From contig JAHBYP010000004.1 in the NCBI GenBank assembly GCA_019635875.1, positions 62,001 through 126,000 on the forward strand: 64,000 bases of DNA. Direction: 5' to 3'. The notes below the pieces were generated by a model that saw nothing but the letters and a program-made list of their open reading frames with translations, was not told the origin of the DNA and ran no database searches. This stretch comes from Alphaproteobacteria bacterium (lineage in GTDB: Bacteria; Pseudomonadota; Alphaproteobacteria; Reyranellales; Reyranellaceae). Position 1 is the first letter of the stretch. Every line of letters begins with the position of its first letter. Position numbers and translations under genes: made by a program. This document shows, piece after piece, positions 42,007-50,160 of this stretch.

Positions 42007-43554
42007 TCAGACGCTCGCCACGGCTTCCAGCTTGGGCGAGCGCTCGGGCGGCAGGTGGGCGTAGAGATCGGCGATCAGGTCCTTCTTGCGCGCCTGCCAG
42101 GCGGTCTCGTTCCAGAGGTTGCGGCGCTGCAGCGGATCGTTGGCGCAGTCGTACAGCTCGCCGACCGAGCCGTCGCCGTCGTACAGCGAGCTCTTCTCGT
42201 AGACCGTGCACACCAGCCCGTCGCGATAGATCGTGCGCAGATGCAGGCTGGTGCCCTTGAAGACGCTGTCCCACTCGGTGATAACGCGCTCGCGCTTCTG
42301 GCCCTCGGCCTCCACCGCGCCCGCCGGCAACTTCTTGCCCTGCATCCATTCCGGCACGTCCAGCCCGGCGATGGCGCAGAAGGTCGGCGCGAGATCGACC
42401 TGGCCCACCGGCCGGTCGACCACGCCGGGCGCAACGCCCGCGCTCTTCGCCGGCTTCCAGATGAAGGGCAGGCGCATCAGGGCGTCGATGTGGTAGGGGC
42501 CCTTGAACAGCAGGCCGAAATCGCCCTGCAGCTCGCCATGGTCGGTGGTGTAGAGCACGTCGGTGTCGTCGGCCCAGCCGCGCCTGGCGATCGCCTGCCA
42601 CACGCGGCCGCAGGCCTCGTCGATCAGCTCGTTCTCGACATGGGTCAGCGCGTTGATCTCGCGCAGCTGGTCGGCGCTCAGATTGGCCGGCACGAAATCC
42701 GGCGGCGCCTCGAAGCAGGTCACCGTCCTGCCCTCGTACCAGTCGCGCCAGTGCTTCGGCTTGTCTTCCATCATCGCCAGCGCCGCTTCGCGGTCGGCCG
42801 GCCAGTTCGCCGGCAGCTTCTCCTGCCGCCAGGGGTGGCGGCCGATCTCGGATTGCGGCGGATCCCAGGGGTGATGCGGATCGGGGAAGCTCACCCAGCA
42901 GAACCAGTCGGCATCGGCCGGCAGTGAGTCGAGCCAGGCGATGGCGCGGTCGGCAACCCAGTCGGTGTGATAGAGGCCGCGGTCAACCGGGTTGTGCTTG
43001 ACCTGGATCGCGCCGGTATCGCCGCCGCCGGCCGAGTCCTGCTCCAGGCTGGGCAGCTTCAGCACGTTGTAGAAGCCGTCGATGGTCTGCGGATGGTTCT
43101 TCGCCAGCCACAGTGGATAGTGCAGCGGGCCGCGCGCGCCGTGCGAGGCCAGCTCCATGTGGTCGAAGCCGCGATGCGGGCCGTGCTCGCCCAGCCGGCC
43201 CATGCGGTTCTCGTAGAAGCGCCCCCTGGCGTCGAGATAGGGCTCGAAATGCGCCTTGCCGATCAGCGCGGTGCGATAGCCCGCCTTGTCCTTGAGATAG
43301 GCCGCGACGCTGGGCGAATCCTCGGGCAGCGGCACGCCGTTCATCCACACGCCGTGCGTGCGCACGTACTGCCCGGTGATCATGGTCGAGCGCGCCGGCA
43401 TGCAGACCACCGCCTGCGCATGGCCGCGCGTGAAGCGCACGCCTTCGGCCGCCCAGCGATCGACGACCGGCGTGCGCGCCACCGTGCCGCCGTTGCAGCC
43501 CAGCGCGTCGTAGCGCTGCTGGTCGGTGGTGATGAACAGGATCTTGCGGCCCAT
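42007..43554 (-). CDS. Sulfatase-family hydrolase
   Basis: A 515-residue alkaline-phosphatase-superfamily hydrolase. The formylglycine site is C51-M-P-A-R (VVCMPARSTMITGQ), which needs conversion by an FGE enzyme. The metal pair reads D11-Q12 (TTDQQRYD) rather than D-D, as in phosphonate monoester hydrolases and some sulfatases. Other blocks: VSFPDPHHPWDPP and LYTTDHGELQGDFGLLFKG. The ATG at 43554 follows GGGGGGAG. There is no signal peptide, so it is cytoplasmic. It leads the TetR-quiC-aroQ operon, an unusual partner. Its substrate could be a sulfate, phosphonate or phosphate ester. Confidence 0.85.
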   Translation of the reverse strand: MGRKILFITTDQQRYDALGCNGGTVARTPVVDRWAAEGVRFTRGHAQAVVCMPARSTMITGQYVRTHGVWMNGVPLPEDSPSVAAYLKDKAGYRTALIGKAHFEPYLDARGRFYENRMGRLGEHGPHRGFDHMELASHGARGPLHYPLWLAKNHPQTIDGFYNVLKLPSLEQDSAGGGDTGAIQVKHNPVDRGLYHTDWVADRAIAWLDSLPADADWFCWVSFPDPHHPWDPPQSEIGRHPWRQEKLPANWPADREAALAMMEDKPKHWRDWYEGRTVTCFEAPPDFVPANLSADQLREINALTHVENELIDEACGRVWQAIARRGWADDTDVLYTTDHGELQGDFGLLFKGPYHIDALMRLPFIWKPAKSAGVAPGVVDRPVGQVDLAPTFCAIAGLDVPEWMQGKKLPAGAVEAEGQKRERVITEWDSVFKGTSLHLRTIYRDGLVCTVYEKSSLYDGDGSVGELYDCANDPLQRRNLWNETAWQARKKDLIADLYAHLPPERSPKLEAVASV

Positions 43555-43599
43555 TGGCTCCCCCCCAAGGCGTGCCGGCATCCCGAGCGCGGTTCCGCC

Positions 43600-44094
43600 C
43601 TAAGGCTCGTCGGCTTCTTGCGCCAGTGTATCGAATGGATCGCCGAAGATCACATGCGCCATGGTCGGTACCTGGATGGCGCCGAGCTTTCTGTAGAAGG
43701 CCAGTGCCCGCGCATTGGTCGGCTTGGCGACCCACCAGACGAAGACGTCGCCTTGCTTCTTCGCCTCGCGCATGACCGCGGCCATCAGCCGGCGCGCCAC
43801 GCCCTCGCCGCGCGCGCCTTCCTCGACAATGATGTCGTTGAGGTACAGCCCGCGCGCGGCATGGGCGGTGTCGTAGCTGTCGTGGAACATCACGTAGCCC
43901 ACGACCCTGCCGGCGATCTCGGCGACCAGCACGCGCACGCGCGGGTCGTCGAACACCGCCTGACGCATCGCCTCGGGCGTGAAGTTGCCAGTCGGCTCGT
44001 TGTCGTGGACGCTGAGCGCGTGCGCCAGCTTGGCCACGGCGTCGGCGTCGTCGGGCCGCGCGGGGCGGATCGCGACAGGTTCAGAAGAAGTCAA
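43600..44094 (-). CDS. GNAT-family N-acetyltransferase
   Basis: A 164-residue GNAT enzyme (VAIRPARPDDADAVAKLAHA; acetyl-CoA loop ARGEGVARRLMAAVMREAKK; WWVAKPTNARALAFYRKLGA). It resembles spermidine/diamine acetyltransferases. The TTG at 44094 is supported by GGGAGGGG seven bases upstream; the gene then overlaps the end of rlmB by 14 bases and is probably co-transcribed. Substrate unknown. Confidence 0.78.
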   Translation of the reverse strand: MTSSEPVAIRPARPDDADAVAKLAHALSVHDNEPTGNFTPEAMRQAVFDDPRVRVLVAEIAGRVVGYVMFHDSYDTAHAARGLYLNDIIVEEGARGEGVARRLMAAVMREAKKQGDVFVWWVAKPTNARALAFYRKLGAIQVPTMAHVIFGDPFDTLAQEADEP

Positions 44095-44938
44095 GCGACA
44101 GCCCCTCCCGCCGGTCGCGCACCAGCTCGTAGAGCGCCACGGCGGTGGCGTTCGACACGTTGAGGCTGGGCATCGCGCCGCGCATCGGCAGGCGGGCCAG
44201 CAGGTCGCAATGCTCCAGGGTCAGCCGGCGCAGGCCTTCGCCCTCGGCGCCCATCACCAGCACGACGCGGCCGTCATGCTTGGCCGCCGACAGCAGCTGG
44301 TTGCCGCGCTCGTCGAGCCCGATCACCCAGAAGCCGGCCTCCTTCAGCTCGCGCAGGGTGCGGGCGAGATTGGTGGCGCGCATCAGCGGGATGCGCTCCA
44401 GCGCGCCCGAGGCGGCCTTGGCCAGCGTGCCGGTCTCGTCCGGCGCGTTGCGTTCGGTGACCAGCACGCCCGACGCGCCGAAGGCCTCGGCCGAGCGCAG
44501 GATGGCGCCGACATTGTGCGGATCGGTGACCTGGTCGAGCGCCACCACCACCGCCTTCTCGCCGCCGCGCGCCAGGATGTCGTCGAGTGTCGGCTCGGGC
44601 AGCGTGCCGACCGCGGCCAGCAGGCCCTGATGCACGGCGCCGGCGGGCAGGTGCGATCCGATGCGCTCGCGCGGCACGATCTCGGGTTGCGGCACGGCGC
44701 GGCCCTTGAGGTCGATCTTCGCCAGATCCTCGTGCAGGCGCTGCGCGGCCTCGGCGGTCGCCAGCACGCGGAACACCCGGCGCTGCGGATTGGCCAGGGC
44801 CGCCGTCACGGGGTGGCGGCCGAACAGCCAGACCTGCCCGCCGCCTGGCGCGCCGCCGCGCTCGCGGTCGCGCTCGAAGACGCGGGGTTCGGGGGCGCGG
44901 GACGGCCGGCGGCCGCGATCATGAGGACGATGAGCCAT
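44081..44938 (-). CDS. rlmB: 23S rRNA 2'-O-methyltransferase, RlmB/SpoU family
   Basis: SAM-dependent ribose methyltransferase of 23S rRNA (G2251 in E. coli). 285 residues: N-terminal L30e-like substrate domain (VWLFGRHPVTAAL at 36-48) and a C-terminal trefoil-knot SPOUT domain with motifs DQVTDPHNVGAILRSAEAFG, VMGAEGEGLRRL and LNVSNATAVALYE. The first 33 residues are basic and probably disordered. The tRNA-Tyr and elongation-factor genes often found nearby in relatives are not present. Confidence 0.88.
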   Translation of the reverse strand: MAHRPHDRGRRPSRAPEPRVFERDRERGGAPGGGQVWLFGRHPVTAALANPQRRVFRVLATAEAAQRLHEDLAKIDLKGRAVPQPEIVPRERIGSHLPAGAVHQGLLAAVGTLPEPTLDDILARGGEKAVVVALDQVTDPHNVGAILRSAEAFGASGVLVTERNAPDETGTLAKAASGALERIPLMRATNLARTLRELKEAGFWVIGLDERGNQLLSAAKHDGRVVLVMGAEGEGLRRLTLEHCDLLARLPMRGAMPSLNVSNATAVALYELVRDRREGLSLDFF

Positions 44939-44993
44939 GGCCGCGCGCTATAGCCGCGACCGGGCGGCGACGCAAATGGCGGCGTAAGCTCAC

Positions 44994-45120
44994 CTTACCT
45001 TCCCCCGGAGGGGGAAGGTGCCCGAAGGGCGGAAGGGGGATGTTGAAGACGGACACCGTTTCGTTGAGGCATCCCCCATCCGGCGCTACGCGCCACCTTC
45101 CCCCTCCGGGGGAAGGTAAG
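44994..45120. repeat. Family B repeat, copy 2
   Basis: CTTACCTTCCCCCGGAGGGG ... CCTCCGGGGGAAGGTAAG. It is about 127 bp with inverted ends and the same interior (GACGGACACCG...TTTCGTTGAG) as 18261-18385. It lies immediately 3' of a broken gene. Confidence 0.85.
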
Positions 45121-45125
45121 GCACC

Positions 45126-45285
45126 CCGTCACAGCGCGATCTCGACGCTTCGCGCGTGCGGTCGCGCCAGTAGAGCGTCGGTGTCGTCTTTCGCTGATCA
45201 CGGTGATGTCGGGCCGCAGGCCGAGCAGCGCCTCGACCTTGCGCTCCAGCGCCATGTTGCAGTTCCAGGCGACGATCCGCATCAT
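45126..45285 (-). pseudogene. Remnant of an endonuclease/exonuclease/phosphatase-family gene
   Basis: From the ATG at 45282 (or 45285) the frame reads MRIVAWNCNMALERKVEALL then GLRPDITVISE, the first strand and helix of EEP nucleases. It then passes at once into sequence which, in another frame, gives TLYWRDRTRE, like the C-terminal part of the same family. About 200 central codons are missing. The end abuts a family B repeat, which may mark the deletion or insertion. Confidence 0.6.
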
Positions 45286-45322
45286 CGGCAGGAAACCCGA
45301 TGAGGGAAGGGAGTCATCCGTA

Positions 45323-46300
45323 ATGTCCAACGGCCTGCCGGCGCGCGAGGCGCTGACGATTCTGTTCGCCCATGTGGCGTACCGCATGGGCGACCGCTTC
45401 ATGGCGCGCGGCACCGGCACGAAGTTCGTCGAGGTCCGCACCCGCGAGGACTACGAGGCGGCGATCCCGAACGCCGATGTCGTGGTGGTGTCGGGCATGT
45501 GGCGCAACGACCTGCTGCCCGGGGCCGGCAGGCTGCGCTTCATCCAGTCGATCAGCGCCGGCGTCGACCAGTACGACAAGGACGCGCTCAGGGCCAGGGG
45601 CGTGCGCCTGGCCAGCGCCCAGGGCTCCAACGAGCGCGCCGTGGCCGAGCACGCGATGTCGCTGATCCTCGCCATGTCGCGCCAGCTGCATCTCGGCCGC
45701 GACAACCAGCACGCCAGGGTCTGGCGCGGCATGATCGGCGATCTGTCGAAGCGCGAGGACGAGCTGGGCGGCAAGACGCTGGTGGTCGTCGGCATGGGCC
45801 GCATCGGCAGCCGGCTGGCGACCCTGGCCAAGGCGTTCGACATGCACGTCGTCGGCACCAAGCGCGACCCGTCTCGGGGCGCCGAAGCGGCGCATGAAGT
45901 CGTCGCCGACGGCAGGCTGCTTGACGTGCTGCCGCGCGCCGACTACGTGGCGCTGACCTGTCCGCTCACGCCGCAGACGGAGAAGCTGATCAACACGGCG
46001 GCGCTCAAGGCGATGAAGCCCTCGTCCTTCCTGATCAACGTCGCGCGCGGCAAGGTGGTCGACGAGCCGGCCCTGATCGAAGCGCTGAACGCCGGCCGGA
46101 TCGCCGGCGCCGGGCTCGACGTCACGGTCGAGGAGCCGCTGGCGCAAGCGTCGCCGCTATGGACCATGCCGCAGGTGCTGGTGACGCCGCACACCGCCGG
46201 CGAGACTCGCAAGTACGAGGACAATGTGCTCGACCTGCTGATGGAGAACCTCGACCGGCTGTATCGCGGCGAGACGGCCTTGAGGAACCAGATCGTCTAG
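45323..46300 (+). CDS. D-2-hydroxyacid dehydrogenase
   Basis: A 325-residue NAD-dependent D-2-hydroxyacid dehydrogenase, different from the one at 6950. Rossmann motif GMGRIGSRLATLAKAFD; catalytic Arg in LINVARGKVV, Glu in DVTVEEPLA and His in VTPHTAGETRKYEDN. The ATG at 45323 follows GGAAGGGAG. The N-terminal domain is short. Substrate unknown. It stands alone with a family A repeat downstream. Confidence 0.85.
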   Translation: MSNGLPAREALTILFAHVAYRMGDRFMARGTGTKFVEVRTREDYEAAIPNADVVVVSGMWRNDLLPGAGRLRFIQSISAGVDQYDKDALRARGVRLASAQGSNERAVAEHAMSLILAMSRQLHLGRDNQHARVWRGMIGDLSKREDELGGKTLVVVGMGRIGSRLATLAKAFDMHVVGTKRDPSRGAEAAHEVVADGRLLDVLPRADYVALTCPLTPQTEKLINTAALKAMKPSSFLINVARGKVVDEPALIEALNAGRIAGAGLDVTVEEPLAQASPLWTMPQVLVTPHTAGETRKYEDNVLDLLMENLDRLYRGETALRNQIV

Positions 46301-46327
46301 AGCGACGAGCCCGAATTCGGCGCCGCC

Positions 46328-46396
46328 CTGTCTTCCCGAGCGCAGCGAGGGATCCAGGGAAGCTGCCTGGATCCCTCGCTGCGCTCGGGATGACAG
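46328..46396. repeat. Palindromic repeat, family A, copy 8
   Basis: CTGTCTTCCCGAGCGCAGCG ... CGCTGCGCTCGGGATGACAG, 28 bp after the dehydrogenase stop and before a gene in the same direction. Probably a terminator for the first gene. Confidence 0.9.
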
Positions 46397-46549
46397 GTGG
46401 GTCCGATTGACCGCTCGATGCTCTAGGTCTCGGAGGCGGGTAAGCCCCGCTGACCCAAATGCCCGCGTGACTCGGTTGTGGCCGCGCGCAAGACTCGCGG
46501 CCTGACCGGGACCGGTCGTCGTCCCGGCGTGTCAGTGGGAGGAGCCAGC

Positions 46550-47662
46550 ATGCAGTTCGGGTACTTCACCATGCCGTCGCATCCGCCGGAGCGGCCGCTC
46601 GCGGCGGGCCACGAATGGGATCTCCAGGTGATCCGCTGGCTCGACGAGCTGGGTTTCGCCGAATGCTGGATCGGCGAGCACCACACCGCGCCGTGGGAGC
46701 CGCATCCGTCGCCCGACCTGCTGGTGGCGCAGGGCCTGATGCAGACGAAGAACATCAGGCTCGGGCCGGGCGGCTTCCTGCTGCCCTATCACCACCCGGC
46801 GGAGCTCGCCAACCGCGTCGCCATGCTCGACCACATCTCGGGCGGCCGGCTGAACTTCGGCGTCGCCGCCTCGGGCCTGCCGAGCGACTGGGCGATGTTC
46901 AATGTCGACGGCATGTCGGGCGTCAATCGCGAGATGACGCGCGAGGCGCTCGACATCATCCTGAAGATGTGGAGCGCGAAGGAGCCCTTCGACTACAAGG
47001 GCAAGTTCTGGCACGTCACCGCGCCGGAGACGATGTTCGGCTTCCTCAAGCACCACATCCGGCCGCTGCAGACGCCGCACCCGCCGATCGGCGTCGCGGG
47101 GCTGAGCAAGGGATCGGACACGCTGAAGCTCGCCGGCGAGAAAGGCTTCCTGCCGATGAGCCTGAACCTCAGCCCGGCCTATGTCGGCAGCCACTGGGAG
47201 GCGGTCGAGATCGGCGCCGCCAAGGGCGGCCGCACGGCCGACCGCGGCGAGTGGCGCATGGTGCGCGAGGTGTTCGTCGCCGACACCGACGAGGAGGCGA
47301 TGAAGCTCTCGGTCGGCTCGATGATGGGCCGCATGATGCGCGAGTACTTCCTGCCGCTGCTGGGCAATTTCGGCTTCCTCGAGTACCTCAAGGTCGACCC
47401 GAACCACGCCGATTCCGACGTCACGCCGGAATATTGCGCCAGGCACAACTGGATCGTCGGCTCGCCCCGGACGGTGATCGAGAAGATCGAGAAGGTCTAC
47501 GACGAGGTCGGCGGCTTCGGCCAGCTGCTGGTCTTCGGCTTCGACTATGTCGAGAACCCCAGGGCCTGGCAGCGCTCGCTCGAGCTGCTGTCCAAGGAGG
47601 TGATGCCCAAGGTGCAGCACCTGAAGCCGAAGAAGCCGGTGGCGCGGGCAGCGGCGGAGTGA
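46550..47662 (+). CDS. LLM-class flavin-dependent monooxygenase
   Basis: A 370-residue luciferase-like monooxygenase, of the group that includes limonene and long-chain alkane enzymes. Blocks: MQFGYFTMPSHPPERPL, FAECWIGEHHTAPWEPHPSP, LGPGGFLLPYHHPAELANRV, LDHISGGRLNFGVAASGLPS and NWIVGSPRTVIEKIEKVYDE. The ATG at 46550 has GGGAGGAG upstream. A hairpin (46506-46527, CCGGGAC/GTCCCGG) lies in the leader. Substrate unknown; a flavin reductase partner is not adjacent. Confidence 0.85.
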   Translation: MQFGYFTMPSHPPERPLAAGHEWDLQVIRWLDELGFAECWIGEHHTAPWEPHPSPDLLVAQGLMQTKNIRLGPGGFLLPYHHPAELANRVAMLDHISGGRLNFGVAASGLPSDWAMFNVDGMSGVNREMTREALDIILKMWSAKEPFDYKGKFWHVTAPETMFGFLKHHIRPLQTPHPPIGVAGLSKGSDTLKLAGEKGFLPMSLNLSPAYVGSHWEAVEIGAAKGGRTADRGEWRMVREVFVADTDEEAMKLSVGSMMGRMMREYFLPLLGNFGFLEYLKVDPNHADSDVTPEYCARHNWIVGSPRTVIEKIEKVYDEVGGFGQLLVFGFDYVENPRAWQRSLELLSKEVMPKVQHLKPKKPVARAAAE

Positions 47663-47719
47663 ACTGCACGATCGCCCCACTGAAGGTGCGGCGATCGCTT
47701 CTCCCGGAGGCGCATTACC

Positions 47720-47734
47720 GCTTCAATTTGAAGC
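47720..47734. promoter_or_regulatory. Palindrome in the AT-rich leader of the glycan cluster
   Basis: GCTTCAA-T-TTGAAGC, a perfect 15-bp palindrome about 120 bp upstream of the GT2 gene, in a stretch far richer in A+T than its surroundings. Possible operator; no evidence for a specific regulator. Confidence 0.35.
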
Positions 47735-47852
47735 AGAATATGAGCTTTGGGGATGTACTAAGATGCAGAGATAGTGTATTGATATAGCTGAATTAGCTGT
47801 TGTCCAGGATATGACTTGACGTCCCATTTTGGGCGTTGGGTGGAAAATCGAA

Positions 47853-49082
47853 ATGGAACTAAAGCCCATTAGCCGCCCGGCGCGGGTATTCGTCACCTTG
47901 GCTGCGCCTGACGTATCCATCGTCATGCCTTGCCTCAACGAAGTGCAGAGCCTGCCGCATTGCATTGCCAATGCGCGGGCCGCTTTGCATGCGATCGAGC
48001 AGACATACGGGCTCACCGGCGAGATCGTCATCGCCGACAACGGCTCGACCGACGGCAGCCAGGCACTGGCGGAGAGCCTTGGCGCGCGGGTCGTCAATGT
48101 GTCCGCCAGGGGTTACGGCTCCGCCCTCATCGGCGGGTTCAGCGCCGCATCGGGGCGCTATCTGATGATGGGCGATGCCGATGGAAGCTACGACTTCACC
48201 GACGGCGTGGCGATGGTCGGCCGACTGATGGAGGGTGCCGATCTCTGCATGGGATCGCGTTTCGACGGCGGCATCGCGCCCGGCGCCATGCCGTGGAAAA
48301 ATCGCTATATCGGCAACCCGGTCCTGACCGGAATCCTCAACCTTCTGTTCCAGTCCGGCATCAACGACGCCCACTGCGGTTTGCGAGCGATCACCAAGGA
48401 TGCTTTCCTCGGCCTTGGCCTGCGTGGCAGCGGCATGGAATTCGCGAGCGAGATGGTCATCAAGGCCAGCCTGAAGCGGCTTCGCATCGACGAAGTGCCG
48501 GCCAAGCTGCGGCCTGACCTGCGGGACCGTCCGCCCCATCTGCGCCCTTGGCGCGATGGTTGGCGTCACCTGCGCTATCTGCTGATGCTGAGCCCGACTT
48601 GGGTCTTCGGCGTGCCGGCGGCGCTGGCGATGGTCCTTGGTCTGGCCATTCTGTGCGCCTCGGTCCTCTATTCCTTCGGGATCGTCGGCGGAACCCGGCC
48701 GTTCGGCGCGGGCTGGGCGATCATCGCCGGCTTCCTGCTCACCTGCGGGCATCTCTCAGCCATCATGGCGATGGCGACGTACTTCCACGGCGTGCGTGCC
48801 GGCTATCGTCTCATGCACCCGGTCGTGCAGCGCTTCGGGCACTGGCTGACGCTGGAGACAGCGCTGATCTCAGGCGGTGTCCTCATCCTGGGATCCTTTC
48901 TCCTGATCGGCGGCATCGGTATTTACTGGACCGCAACCGGCTTCCTGGCTCTGCCCTCGACTTTGCCCCTTGTCGGCGCCGTGGTGATGGGCGCCATCGG
49001 CATGCAGACGATCCTGGGCGGCTTCCTGATGGCAATCATGGCCGGGCACGAGGCCAACCTGGCGCCGAGGCTGAAGGGATGA
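47853..49082 (+). CDS. Family 2 glycosyltransferase with C-terminal membrane helices
   Basis: A 409-residue GT2 enzyme of the dolichyl/undecaprenyl-phosphate sugar transferase type. The cytoplasmic catalytic part (about 1-225) has SIVMPCLNEVQSLPHCI, IVIADNGSTDGS and the metal motif GDADGSYDF. About four C-terminal helices follow (WVFGVPAALAMVLGLAILCA; AIIAGFLLTCGHLSAIMAM; ISGGVLILGSFLLIGGIGIY; LVGAVVMGAIGMQTILGGFL). It probably attaches a sugar to a polyprenyl phosphate, for flipping by the GtrA-like protein encoded two genes on. Its stop overlaps the next ATG. Confidence 0.85.
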   Translation: MELKPISRPARVFVTLAAPDVSIVMPCLNEVQSLPHCIANARAALHAIEQTYGLTGEIVIADNGSTDGSQALAESLGARVVNVSARGYGSALIGGFSAASGRYLMMGDADGSYDFTDGVAMVGRLMEGADLCMGSRFDGGIAPGAMPWKNRYIGNPVLTGILNLLFQSGINDAHCGLRAITKDAFLGLGLRGSGMEFASEMVIKASLKRLRIDEVPAKLRPDLRDRPPHLRPWRDGWRHLRYLLMLSPTWVFGVPAALAMVLGLAILCASVLYSFGIVGGTRPFGAGWAIIAGFLLTCGHLSAIMAMATYFHGVRAGYRLMHPVVQRFGHWLTLETALISGGVLILGSFLLIGGIGIYWTATGFLALPSTLPLVGAVVMGAIGMQTILGGFLMAIMAGHEANLAPRLKG

Positions 49083-49777
49083 ACGACGCCCGCCGTCGCC
49101 AGGCGCCGCGTATCTGGGACACGGACTGGCTCGTCCTGCGCCAGCTGACAAGCAGCCTCGAGGCACAGGCGCGTGAGCACGTCGCTCGCGGCGCGACCCT
49201 AGTCGATCTGGGTTGCGGTTCGATGCCTTATCGCGAGCTGATCTCGCGGCTCGGCATCTCCTATGTCGGTGCGGACATCGACGGCGACACCGATCTGAAG
49301 ATCGACGAGCAGGGCAGGGTCGCCATGGAGGATGCGCGCGCCGACGCCGTGCTGTCGGTGCAGGTTCTCGAGCATGTGCGCGACCTCGACGCCTACTGTG
49401 CCGAGATCCGGCGGCTTCTAAAGCCGGATGGAACGCTGCTCCTCTCGACCCATGGCACCTGGCTCTATCACCCGCACCCGGAGGACCATCGTCGCTGGAC
49501 GCGGACTGGGCTGGTCCACGACCTGGGCACGAGAGGATTCGAGACTCTTGCGCTCGAGCCGCTGGTCGGCCCGCTGGCGACGACGACACTTATTCGGCTG
49601 GCAGGCTTCGCCTTCGTGCTGCGCAGAATTCCCTTAATCGGGCGATTGCTCGCCGGATCGCTGGCCGCGCTGATGAACGTTCGCGCGACGATCGAGGATG
49701 CGATCACGCCGACACAGATGCGGCTCGACAATGCCTGCGTCTATCTTGTCCATGCGCGCAAGAGGGCGGTGCCGTGA
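49079..49777 (+). CDS. SAM-dependent methyltransferase (class I), first of the cluster
   Basis: A 232-residue class I methyltransferase: motif I LVDLGCGSMPYRELIS, acidic strand YVGADIDGDTD and motif with DAVLSVQVLEHVRDLDAY. The C-terminal part is more hydrophobic. It overlaps the GT2 stop (ATGA) and the GtrA-like start (TGATG), so it is translationally coupled to both. It probably methylates the sugar or lipid made by this cluster. Confidence 0.82.
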   Translation: MNDARRRQAPRIWDTDWLVLRQLTSSLEAQAREHVARGATLVDLGCGSMPYRELISRLGISYVGADIDGDTDLKIDEQGRVAMEDARADAVLSVQVLEHVRDLDAYCAEIRRLLKPDGTLLLSTHGTWLYHPHPEDHRRWTRTGLVHDLGTRGFETLALEPLVGPLATTTLIRLAGFAFVLRRIPLIGRLLAGSLAALMNVRATIEDAITPTQMRLDNACVYLVHARKRAVP

Positions 49778-50160
49778 TGGCGCGTCACGTCCTCGGCTAT
49801 GCCGGTGTTTCAGGCCTGTGCCTGGTGATCCACAATCTTCTGATGATCGGGTCTGACGCCATTGGCGCTACGCTGCCGTTGGCTGTCTTTTCTTCCTACC
49901 TGGTAGTGGTAGTCACGGGATATGTGCTGCACAGCCTGATCAGCTTTCGCAGAAAGATGCACGCCATGGCATTGTTGCGCTACGCGCTGGCGATGTCCGT
50001 GAACATCCCGTTGGCGATAGCGACGACCTGGATATGGACCAGCCCCGTTGGATTGCCGATGCACTGGGCCGCTCCCATCGCAACTCTCTGCATGATCGTC
50101 ATCAACTACCTGCTGAGTCATTGGGCGATCGGCCGCCGGGCACAAGTGCGCTGGCGATGA
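49777..50160 (+). CDS. GtrA-like small flippase protein
   Basis: A 127-residue protein with four hydrophobic helices in the GtrA/DPMS pattern (LGYAGVSGLCLVIHNLLMIG; SSYLVVVVTGYVLHSLISF, including the conserved FRRKM-like end; NIPLAIATTWIW; PIATLCMIVINYLLSHWAI). GtrA proteins flip polyprenyl-phosphate sugars or modulate the GT2 partner. It lies between two methyltransferase genes with overlaps on both sides. Confidence 0.8.
   Translation: MARHVLGYAGVSGLCLVIHNLLMIGSDAIGATLPLAVFSSYLVVVVTGYVLHSLISFRRKMHAMALLRYALAMSVNIPLAIATTWIWTSPVGLPMHWAAPIATLCMIVINYLLSHWAIGRRAQVRWR

Noticed and set aside
39627..42260. Long open frame antisense to quiC and TetR
   Set aside because: It crosses three real genes on the other strand and has no recognisable domain.
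44995..45130. Protein tail encoded by the family B repeat after the EEP remnant
   Set aside because: The frame simply reads through the repeat; the peptide is repeat-derived with no family match.
44938..45322. tRNA or EF-Tu genes expected near rlmB
   Set aside because: No cloverleaf or tRNA 3' end pattern and no tuf sequence is visible; only a repeat and a pseudogene.
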